From positions 1 through 50,750 of the forward strand of contig CADADE010000007.1 of NCBI GenBank assembly GCA_902786615.1: a stretch of DNA of 50,750 nucleotides, given 5' to 3'. Shown piece by piece: positions 16,389 to 23,279 of the stretch (position 1 is the first letter of the stretch; every line of letters begins with the position of its first letter). The translations under genes were made by a program, and so were the position numbers. The notes below the pieces were generated by a model. The model made no database searches and was not told where the DNA came from. It saw only the letters and a program-made list of their open reading frames with translations. Source of the stretch: Oscillospiraceae bacterium (lineage in GTDB: Bacteria > Bacillota_A > Clostridia > Oscillospirales > Oscillospiraceae).

Positions 16389-18038
16389 TCAGGCATCCGC
16401 GTCCTTCATGCGGCGTTTGTCGGCATACATAGCCTTGTCGGCACGGATAAAGACGGCGTCCGGCGTCGCGTCTCCGGCGCTGCGCACGGCGACGCCCTTG
16501 GCGATGAGCAGGCGCTCCCAGGCGTTTTGGTTGGAGCGCGTTTTGTCGATCTCCTTGTTCAGCTGCGCGACCAACTCCTCCCGGCGTTCGAGATCTTCTC
16601 CCCTGAGCAGGGCGACAAACTCGTCTCCACCGATGCGGAAAATGGGGCTGTGCTTGAAAACCTGGCAGATCAGGCGGCAGCAGTTGACGATATATTCGTC
16701 TCCGCGCTCATGCCCGTAGCGGTCGTTGATGTGCTTGAGATCGTTGAGATCGAACATGACAATGCCGAACGCGGCCCTGCCCCATTCCAGCTCCTCCTGC
16801 AGCTTGAGCATGCTGTGGTTATACGCCGTTTTGTTTTTCACATGGGTGAGGGGATCGGTAAAGGCCATGTCCCGCATGTTGTCCAGGTACTGGCGCAGGC
16901 TGCTGACCGTCACCTCAAAGGAGCGCGTCAGGCTGCCCACCTCGTCGTTGGTGGGCTTGGGCAGCTGCACATCCATGTCCCCCAGGGCAATTTTCCGCGC
17001 GGCCTGCGTAAGCTGCTCCAGCGGGCGCGTGATACGGTCGGACACGGGGATGATGACCAGCACGGCCGCCGCGCACAGAAACAGCGCAACCACGATCATT
17101 ACGCGGAAAAGAGAGACCATGGGGGCTTTGATCTCGCTGTTGCTGGCGGTGAGCAGCAGCTCCATGCCGTTGTTGAGCCGGAAGAAACTCAGCGTCTTGC
17201 CGACGCCGTTGTAGTGATACTGAAAGCAGGGGTGCGCCTCCGAGGCGGTTTCCCAACGGAAGGCGTCCGGCAGAGGAGCGAGCTCCGGACAGTACGCAAG
17301 CAGATTGCTGCCGATCTTGAGCTCCGGGTGGCAGTAGATCTCCCCGCTGTCGCTGCAGAGAAACGCATAGCCGCTGTCATAGGCGCGGATGGAGCGCACA
17401 TTGGAGATGACCACATCAAAGTCGATGTCCATGCCCGCGATGCCCCAGAAGACTCCGTCCCGGAAGAAGGGGACCACATAGGATACCATATAGATATTGA
17501 GATTCCGGTTGAGATAGGGCGCCATCCAGAGCGAGTGTCCGGCAGCCTGCGGCTCATAATACCAGCCGACATGCTCAGTATCCGCGGGATCGAAGAGCGA
17601 GAGATCCGTGAGCGGCTCCTTGACGAAGAAACCGCGACCGGGCCGCTTGCTGTAAAAGAAACCGTCGTTGCGATCCGTGATCTCGCGCGCTGTCCTGAAA
17701 TAATAGGCGCAGACGCCGTGTGTGATCTGCGCGATCTCGCCCATGCTCTTTTCGGCCTGCCGACAGAGCTCATCGGTAAAGCGCCGGTCCTGCAGCGCGT
17801 CCACAGAGGAGACCTGCCCCTCGATCATTTCGCAAAACAGGTTCACGGAGGACTGGATGCTGTCAATGGTATCGTTCAGCTTCTGCCCCTCCACCCGGCA
17901 GCTCAGGTTCAGAATCCGCTGGGAGGTATCGCGCTGGATGAGCAAAATGCTCCACAGACCGAGACCGCCGATCAGGATGACGCACAGGAGGATACTCGTC
18001 AGATTCAATTGGAGAAATTTTCCGCGTATCGAGCGCAT
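16389..18038 (-). CDS. Membrane diguanylate cyclase with dCache sensor, HAMP and GGDEF domains
   Basis: A 549-residue protein that should make cyclic di-GMP from two GTP in response to an extracellular ligand. ATG 18038 has GGGAGGTG 6 bases upstream. Order: TM1 (LLCVILIGGLGLWSILLI), about 260 external residues of dCache type (VGWYYEPQAAGHSLWMAPYL, WGIAGMDIDFDVV), TM2 (VMIVVALFLCAAAVLVIIPV), HAMP (ITRPLEQLTQAARKIALGDM), then GGDEF with FDLNDLKHINDRYGHERGDE and intact catalytic RIGGDEFVALL. The usual RxxD inhibitory site five residues before GGDEF reads FKHS, so product inhibition is probably lost. The gene is divergent from the type IV pilus operon, which suggests a role in surface behaviour. 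Confidence 0.93.
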   Translation of the reverse strand: MRSIRGKFLQLNLTSILLCVILIGGLGLWSILLIQRDTSQRILNLSCRVEGQKLNDTIDSIQSSVNLFCEMIEGQVSSVDALQDRRFTDELCRQAEKSMGEIAQITHGVCAYYFRTAREITDRNDGFFYSKRPGRGFFVKEPLTDLSLFDPADTEHVGWYYEPQAAGHSLWMAPYLNRNLNIYMVSYVVPFFRDGVFWGIAGMDIDFDVVISNVRSIRAYDSGYAFLCSDSGEIYCHPELKIGSNLLAYCPELAPLPDAFRWETASEAHPCFQYHYNGVGKTLSFFRLNNGMELLLTASNSEIKAPMVSLFRVMIVVALFLCAAAVLVIIPVSDRITRPLEQLTQAARKIALGDMDVQLPKPTNDEVGSLTRSFEVTVSSLRQYLDNMRDMAFTDPLTHVKNKTAYNHSMLKLQEELEWGRAAFGIVMFDLNDLKHINDRYGHERGDEYIVNCCRLICQVFKHSPIFRIGGDEFVALLRGEDLERREELVAQLNKEIDKTRSNQNAWERLLIAKGVAVRSAGDATPDAVFIRADKAMYADKRRMKDADA

Positions 18039-18064
18039 TTTACGCACCTCCCGTTTTGGCACCT

Positions 18065-18093
18065 ATTATGCAGGGAAAAGGCTTAAAAGTCAA
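18065..18093 (-). promoter_or_regulatory. Promoter of the diguanylate cyclase gene
   Basis: Minus strand: TTGACT (18093-18088), 17-base spacer, CATAAT (18070-18065). The short leader of about 20 bases holds the ribosome site. Confidence 0.7.
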
Positions 18094-18118
18094 TTGAGGA
18101 ATTGCATTTCAGCATATA

Positions 18119-18212
18119 GGCAACACCGCACAATCCGCTTTCGGCATCTTTCGGAGAAATCGCGCCCTGATTTTTCTCGGAATCGGCTCTTGCCGAATTA
18201 TGCGGCTTTGCC
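18119..18212. mobile_element. TA-flanked inverted-repeat element, about 94 bp (MITE-like)
   Basis: The ends GGCAACACCGCACAAT and ATTATGCGGCTTTGCC are inverted copies with three mismatches, and TA flanks both sides (18117-18118, 18213-18214). The interior has no gene. It lies between the divergent promoters of the diguanylate cyclase and pilus genes. Confidence 0.6.
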
Positions 18213-18283
18213 TAAACACAGGCAAAATGGAAATCCGACTCAAATAATACTATAGAATTTCATAAAAAACCTTGAGGAAAATC

Positions 18284-18312
18284 TTGCAAATAGCATGCGA
18301 TAATGCTATAAT
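18284..18312 (+). promoter_or_regulatory. Promoter of the type IV pilus operon
   Basis: TTGCAA (18284-18289), 17-base spacer, consensus TATAAT (18307-18312), about 45 bases before pilB. Confidence 0.75.
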
Positions 18313-18355
18313 GACAGTTACCAAATTGTAACTTATGTGCAGGGGAGGATGTACT

Positions 18356-20068
18356 ATGGCCTTTTATCGGCGTCTGGGCGAGCTGCTGCTCGCGGCGGGC
18401 ACGATTTCACAGGAGGAGCTGGAACGCGGACTTGCCCTTCAGAAAACGCAGAAGGGCCGTCTGGGCGAGGTGCTGATCGCAAACGGCATCATCACGGAGG
18501 ATCAGCTGATCGAAGCGCTGCAGATGCAGCTTGGTATTGAGTACATCGATCTCAGCAAGGTCAATATCCCGACGGAGCTTGCCTCGGTCGTGCCGAAGAA
18601 CATAGCCAAGCAGTATTCTGTCGTGCCGGTGCGCGTGAAGAAGGACGAGCTTTACCTCGCCATGTCCGACCCGCTCAACTTCTACGCGATCGAAGAGGTA
18701 CGCAAGGCCGTGCGCAAGAAGGTGGTGCCCATGGTGGCCCACAGCGCCGCTGTGGAGCGCGCGATCCAGGTGCTCTACGGCAACGAGGGCGCGGCCCGCG
18801 CCATCGAGGAGATGAAGCGTGAGGCGGCCGCCGGACAGGGGAACGACACCCAGACGACGGACAACTCCTTTACCGCAAACCAGATCGACGATTCGGTCAA
18901 CAACGCCCCGACCATCCGCCTCGTTAACTCCATTATTGAGCGCGCCATCAATGAGCGCGCCAGCGATATCCACCTGGAGCCGCGCGAGGCCGAGATGGTG
19001 GTGCGCATGCGTATCGACGGTCTGATGCGCATGATCCTCACTGTGCCGAAGGATCTGCAGAGCTCCGTCATTTCCCGTATCAAGATCATGAGCGGCCTGG
19101 ACATTTCCGAGCGCCGCATCCCGCAGGACGGCCGCTTCAACGTGCGCATGAAGGACAAGGACATTGACCTTCGTATCTCCACGCTGCCGACGGTCTACGG
19201 CGAGAAGATCGTGGCCCGTCTGCTGGACAAATCCGGCGGCAATCTCAACAAGGACAATATCGGCCTGACCGGGCACGATATGGAGACCTTTGAAAAGATG
19301 ATCAAGTGCCGCAGCGGCGTGCTTCTGATCGTGGGCCCCACCGGCAGCGGCAAGTCCACCACCATGTACGCCATGATCGGCGAGCTCAACAAGCCCGAGG
19401 TCAACATGGTCACGCTGGAGGACCCTGTCGAATACAACATTGACGGCGTGAACCAGGTTCCAATCAACGAGAAAACCGGCATGACCTTTGCCAGCGGCCT
19501 GCGCGCGATCCTGCGTCAGGACCCGGATATCATCGGCCTCGGCGAGATTCGTGACGGCGAGACGGCGGAGATTGCCATGCGCTCCGCCATCACCGGCCAC
19601 GTCGTGATTTCCACCATCCACACGAACGACGCCGTCGGTACCATCGAGCGTCTGGAGGATATCGGCGTGGAGCCGTACCTGGTCGCAAGCGCCCTGCGCG
19701 GTGTTATCTCCCAGCGTCTGGTGCGCCGCATCTGCCCGAAGTGCCGCACGGCCTACACCCCGGACGACGATGAGCTGGTAGAGCTGGGCCTTCCCCCGCA
19801 GGAGGGGCTGGTGTTCTACCGCGGCGCGGGCTGCCCGAGCTGCTTTGACACGGGCTTTCGCGGTCGTATCGCCGTGTTCGAGATGCTGGTCATCAACTCC
19901 CGCGTGCGCCGCATGATCGCCGACGGCGCGAGCCGCGGCGAAATCGAGCAGGAGCTCAAGAAGCCGGAGAACGGCTTTGTCTCCCTGCGCGACAACGCCA
20001 TGCGCCTTGTGCGCGAGGGCGTCACCACCACGGGCGAGCTGCTGCGCGTGGTGAGCGAGGAAGACTGA
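18356..20068 (+). CDS. pilB: Type IV pilus assembly ATPase, PilB/GspE family
   Basis: A 570-residue hexameric ATPase that drives pilin polymerisation. ATG 18356 has AGGGGAGG 8 bases upstream. The N-terminal 150 residues form an MshEN/GspE-N domain (RRLGELLLAAGTISQEELER, GIEYIDLSKV), a module that binds cyclic di-GMP in some relatives. The motor follows with Walker A GPTGSGKSTT, the Asp box TLEDPVEY, Walker B DPDIIGLGEIRDGETAEIA, the His box TGHVVISTIHTNDA and a tetracysteine zinc site (CPKC, CPSC). First gene of the pilB-pilT-pilC-pilin cluster, behind a strong promoter. Confidence 0.95.
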   Translation: MAFYRRLGELLLAAGTISQEELERGLALQKTQKGRLGEVLIANGIITEDQLIEALQMQLGIEYIDLSKVNIPTELASVVPKNIAKQYSVVPVRVKKDELYLAMSDPLNFYAIEEVRKAVRKKVVPMVAHSAAVERAIQVLYGNEGAARAIEEMKREAAAGQGNDTQTTDNSFTANQIDDSVNNAPTIRLVNSIIERAINERASDIHLEPREAEMVVRMRIDGLMRMILTVPKDLQSSVISRIKIMSGLDISERRIPQDGRFNVRMKDKDIDLRISTLPTVYGEKIVARLLDKSGGNLNKDNIGLTGHDMETFEKMIKCRSGVLLIVGPTGSGKSTTMYAMIGELNKPEVNMVTLEDPVEYNIDGVNQVPINEKTGMTFASGLRAILRQDPDIIGLGEIRDGETAEIAMRSAITGHVVISTIHTNDAVGTIERLEDIGVEPYLVASALRGVISQRLVRRICPKCRTAYTPDDDELVELGLPPQEGLVFYRGAGCPSCFDTGFRGRIAVFEMLVINSRVRRMIADGASRGEIEQELKKPENGFVSLRDNAMRLVREGVTTTGELLRVVSEED

Positions 20069-20187
20069 GCGGAGCAGGCAGTAAAAATGCCCGCCGTTCG
20101 GCGAACATGAATTAGCGGATTCGTCCATGATGAATCGAATCCGGACTTCCATAGTTATTCAGAAATATGCAAAAAGGAGTTGCCCCT

Positions 20188-21240
20188 ATGATCACAATTG
20201 AAGGGCTGGTCGCGCAGGCCAGACAGGACGGCGCGTCCGACATTCATATCATCTGCGGTCTGCCGCCGAAATACCGCAAGGACGGCCAGATCGAAAACAT
20301 GTGCGACGAGGTGCTCGACGAGAAGGAGTGCCTGCGTCTGGCCCGCGACCTGGCGGGCTCGGACGAGGCCTTCAAGCAGCTCATGAGGGACGGCGAGCTG
20401 GACGCCGCCGCCACCTATGCGGGCAACCGCTGCCGTATCCACGTGTTCAAGCAGCAGGGGGTGCCGTCCGTGGCGCTGCGTCTGCTGCGCGAGGAGATCC
20501 CCGACCTGACCAAGCTGGGGCTGCCGCCCGCCGCGCTGGAGCTGCCCAATCAGCACAAGGGCATCGTCCTTGTCACCGGCGAAACCGGCTCCGGTAAATC
20601 GACGAGCCTCGCGGCGATGATCGATTATGTAAACCACCACCGCAAGGCGCACATCGTGACGCTCGAGGACCCCGTGGAATACATGTACAAGCCGGATCTG
20701 TGCGCGATCAACCAGCGCGAGGTGGGCAAGGACACCAAGAGCTTTTCGGAGGGCCTGCGCGCCAGCCTGCGCGAGGACCCGAACGTGATTCTCATCGGCG
20801 AAATGCGCGACAAGGACACCATCGAAACGGCCATCACCGCCGCCGAGACCGGCCACCTTGTCTTCGGCACCCTGCATACCGGCAGCGCCTCCGACGCGGT
20901 GGACCGCATTGTGCAGGTCTTCCCCGAGGCGATGCAGACCCAGATCCGCCTGCAGCTTTCCATGTGCCTCCAGGCGGTGCTGACGCAGCAGCTTGTCCCC
21001 AAGAAGGGCGGCGGGCGCGTGCTCGCGTGCGAGCTGATGATCGTCACGGACGCCATCCGCAACCTGATCCGCGCGGGCAACACGCCGCAGATCGCAAACG
21101 CCGTCGCCACGAGCTCCGCCATCGGCGGGCAGACCATGGATCAGCACCTGATCCGTCTGGTGCGCAGCGGCCAGATCACCCGCGAGACCGCCATGCAGTA
21201 CGCCCACGACAGAGAATTTGTCAAAAAGAACGCCATTTGA
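20188..21240 (+). CDS. pilT: Type IV pilus retraction ATPase, PilT family
   Basis: A 350-residue motor that depolymerises pili in twitching and DNA uptake. ATG 20188 (MITIEGLVAQARQDGASDIH) has AAAGGAG about 9 bases upstream; an in-frame ATG at 20167 would place that site inside the coding region. Features are the PilT-type N-terminal SDIHI strand, Walker A GETGSGKST, Walker B NVILIGEMRDKDTIETAI, the His box ETGHLVFGTLHTGSA, and the arginine-rich AVDRIVQVFPE segment typical of PilT. It follows pilB by 119 bases and precedes pilC by 38, consistent with one operon. Confidence 0.93.
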   Translation: MITIEGLVAQARQDGASDIHIICGLPPKYRKDGQIENMCDEVLDEKECLRLARDLAGSDEAFKQLMRDGELDAAATYAGNRCRIHVFKQQGVPSVALRLLREEIPDLTKLGLPPAALELPNQHKGIVLVTGETGSGKSTSLAAMIDYVNHHRKAHIVTLEDPVEYMYKPDLCAINQREVGKDTKSFSEGLRASLREDPNVILIGEMRDKDTIETAITAAETGHLVFGTLHTGSASDAVDRIVQVFPEAMQTQIRLQLSMCLQAVLTQQLVPKKGGGRVLACELMIVTDAIRNLIRAGNTPQIANAVATSSAIGGQTMDQHLIRLVRSGQITRETAMQYAHDREFVKKNAI

Positions 21241-21278
21241 TGCGCACAGGGGGAGTCCCCGAAAGGAAGTGACAGCAT

Positions 21279-22493
21279 TTGGTAACCTATAAATACACGG
21301 CCCTGTCCAACAGCGGACAGAAGGTGAACGGCGTGATCGACGCCTTCAACGAGATGGACGCGGTGGACCGCATCAAGCAGAACCACAGCGTCATCATCAA
21401 GCTGACCCCGACGAAGGGGGAGGGCGAAGGCTTCCTCAACATGGAGATCGGCGGCAACAAGCTCAACAACAAGGCGTTCATCGTCATGTGCAGCCAGTTT
21501 GCCATTATCCTCGGCGCGGGCATTCCCATCGGCCGCACGGTGCAGCTCATTGCCCAGAAGACCACGGACAAGCCGCTCAAGCGAATGCTGACGCATGTGG
21601 CGGAGGATGTGGAGGCGGGCCGTTCCATCTCGTCCAGCTTTGCCGAGCGCGGCGAGAAGCTTCTGCCCCCCACCTTCGTGGAGACCATCGCCGCCGGCGA
21701 ACAGAGCGGCAACCTGGACAAGGCCTTCCAGACCGTGCACGAGCATTTTGACAAGCAGGCCAAAATGGCGGCGAAGGTGAAGTCTGCTCTGGCCTACCCG
21801 GTCTTCGTGCTGTTTATCGCCGTGGCAGTCGTGGTCGTGCTGATGGTGAAGGTCGTGCCGACCTTTATCGCCATCTTCGACAGCTACGACGCGGAGCTGC
21901 CGCTGCCCACGCGCATGCTGATTGCCATTTCCAATTTCTTCGTCAAATGGTGGATGCCGATGCTCGCGGTCATCATTGTGTTTTTCATCGCCTACAAGCT
22001 TTACAGCAATACGGAGGACGGGCGCATGAACCTTGCCAAGTGGTCGCTCAAGGTGCCCGTACTCGGCAATATCCAGATCCTCAACGCCGCCAGCGAGTTT
22101 GCCAACACCATGGCCACGATGCTGGCCTCCGGCCTGCCCATGACCCGCGCCATCACCATCACCGCCAAGACCATGTCGAACTACTTCATGAGCACCGAGA
22201 CGGGCAAGCTTGCCGTCAAGCTGGAGGAGGGCCGCGCCCTCGGCGCCAGCATGCGCGAGGCAAATTACATGCCCGACATCCTGGTGGACATGGTTTCCGT
22301 GGGCGAGGAGACAGGCGAAATGGAGCACACGCTCCACACCATCGCCAAGTACTATGACGCGGAGCTGGACCAGGCGATCGCCGACGCCCTTGCCAAGCTT
22401 GAACCGACCCTGCTGGTCGGCCTTGCGGGCATTGCGGGCTTCATCGTCGTCGCCATCTACATGGCCATGTTCGGCATGTACGCCGCCATGTAA
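21279..22493 (+). CDS. pilC: Type IV pilus inner-membrane platform protein, PilC/GspF family
   Basis: A 404-residue polytopic protein on which the PilB and PilT motors act. The start appears to be TTG 21279, with AAGGAAG about 10 bases upstream. Two GspF repeats are visible: the first around CSQFAIILGAGIPIGRTVQL and the second around SEFANTMATMLASGLPMTRA. Membrane segments are VFVLFIAVAVVVVLMVKVVP, MPMLAVIIVFFIAYKL and LVGLAGIAGFIVVAIYMAMF. The motif GEQSGNLDKAF recurs as GEETGEMEHTL. It lies directly downstream of pilT and upstream of the prepilin gene. Confidence 0.94.
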   Translation: MVTYKYTALSNSGQKVNGVIDAFNEMDAVDRIKQNHSVIIKLTPTKGEGEGFLNMEIGGNKLNNKAFIVMCSQFAIILGAGIPIGRTVQLIAQKTTDKPLKRMLTHVAEDVEAGRSISSSFAERGEKLLPPTFVETIAAGEQSGNLDKAFQTVHEHFDKQAKMAAKVKSALAYPVFVLFIAVAVVVVLMVKVVPTFIAIFDSYDAELPLPTRMLIAISNFFVKWWMPMLAVIIVFFIAYKLYSNTEDGRMNLAKWSLKVPVLGNIQILNAASEFANTMATMLASGLPMTRAITITAKTMSNYFMSTETGKLAVKLEEGRALGASMREANYMPDILVDMVSVGEETGEMEHTLHTIAKYYDAELDQAIADALAKLEPTLLVGLAGIAGFIVVAIYMAMFGMYAAM

Positions 22494-22521
22494 GGTTAAG
22501 AAAAATTCAGCAACTTCCCTC

Positions 22522-22550
22522 TTGCATCATTCTTCCATTTGTGGCATAAT
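22522..22550 (+). promoter_or_regulatory. Separate promoter of the prepilin gene
   Basis: TTGCAT (22522-22527), 17-base spacer, CATAAT (22545-22550). It would let the major pilin be made in excess over the assembly proteins. Confidence 0.6.
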
Positions 22551-22555
22551 AATAG

Positions 22556-22720
22556 CCGTAAAGATATGCGCGTTTTGCAGCCCCCTGAGAGTTTACCTCC
22601 CTCGTTGAGGGAGCTAAAGTATGTTTTCCAAACCGCACCCGGGCGGTTTGAAAATAAAGAGAGCTCCGGTCTTTCCCGGAAGGCCGAAGACCAAAAATCG
22701 ATTTGAAGGAGAAACATAAT
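22556..22720 (+). promoter_or_regulatory. Structured 5' leader of the prepilin mRNA
   Basis: About 160 untranslated bases with successive hairpins: CTCCCTC-GTT-GAGGGAG (near 22600), CAAACCGC/GCGGTTTG (near 22640) and CCGGTCTTTCCCGG with flanking GGTC/GACC pairs (near 22665). No known riboswitch class is recognised; the conserved core of cyclic di-GMP-I riboswitches is not seen. It may stabilise the pilin mRNA, or contain a remnant of a palindromic element. Confidence 0.45.
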
Positions 22721-23110
22721 ATGAAGAAGAACAACAAGGGCTTTACCCTGGCTGAGCTGCTGATCGTTGTTGCGATCATTGCTGTTCTCGTTGCCATCGC
22801 TATCCCCGTCTTTACCTCCCAGCTCGAGAAGTCCCGCGAGTCCACCGACCAGGCGAACGTCCGTTCCGCTTATGCTCAGGTCATGACCAGCATCCTCACT
22901 TGGGACGGCTCCGGCGCTGTTCCCACTGTAACCGTTAACGCGCAGCAGACCCAGGACAACTGGCAGTGCGCTGGCGGCGCTACTTCCATCAAGATTGCCG
23001 ACGGTATTCAGGGCGCAGGAATCGAGATTGCTGCAAAGGTTAAGCCTGCTACATGGACCGTTGGTGTTTCCTCGAATGCGTCCGGTGATATTCAGCCTTC
23101 GATCGGCTAA
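22721..23110 (+). CDS. Type IV prepilin
   Basis: A 129-residue prepilin. The short basic leader MKKNNKG precedes the class III cleavage motif G/FTLAELLIVVAIIAV with the essential Phe+1 and Glu+5. The hydrophobic helix (ELLIVVAIIAVLVAIAIPVF) anchors and polymerises the subunit. The C-terminal globular part is small (about 75 residues) and contains one Cys, so it lacks the usual disulfide loop. GAAGGAGA lies 9 bases upstream of ATG 22721. It has its own promoter and leader. It is the only pilin in the window, and no prepilin peptidase (PilD) gene is present here. Confidence 0.94.
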   Translation: MKKNNKGFTLAELLIVVAIIAVLVAIAIPVFTSQLEKSRESTDQANVRSAYAQVMTSILTWDGSGAVPTVTVNAQQTQDNWQCAGGATSIKIADGIQGAGIEIAAKVKPATWTVGVSSNASGDIQPSIG

Positions 23111-23141
23111 GTCAAACCGAATTTAAACAAAACATTTACTC

Positions 23142-23176
23142 TATGCGGAGGATGCCCGGGAAGATCCTGCCGCATA
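23142..23176 (+). terminator. Hairpin after the prepilin gene
   Basis: TATGCGGAGGAT pairs with ATCCTGCCGCATA (one bulge). It has no T-run of its own; a second hairpin follows. Confidence 0.55.
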
Positions 23177-23190
23177 CAGCGAATTCTCGC

Positions 23191-23231
23191 AGAGAGGGCG
23201 TCGCCTGAGCATGCAAGGCGGCGCTCTTTTT
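23191..23231 (+). terminator. Terminator of the pilus operon
   Basis: GCGTCGCC and GGCGGCGC stem with flanking AGAG/CTCT pairs and a T5 tail. Confidence 0.65.
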
Positions 23232-23279
23232 ATGAAATTCATTATAATATGTATCATCCGGCCAGGGGAGGCTCAGACC

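Noticed and set aside
18407..20152. A 581-codon minus-strand open frame opposite pilB
   Set aside because: Runs of His, Asp and Ala and no start signal; pilB is certain.
22556..22720. Cyclic di-GMP riboswitch before the prepilin gene
   Set aside because: The context is attractive, but the conserved core sequences of the known class I and II riboswitches are not visible.
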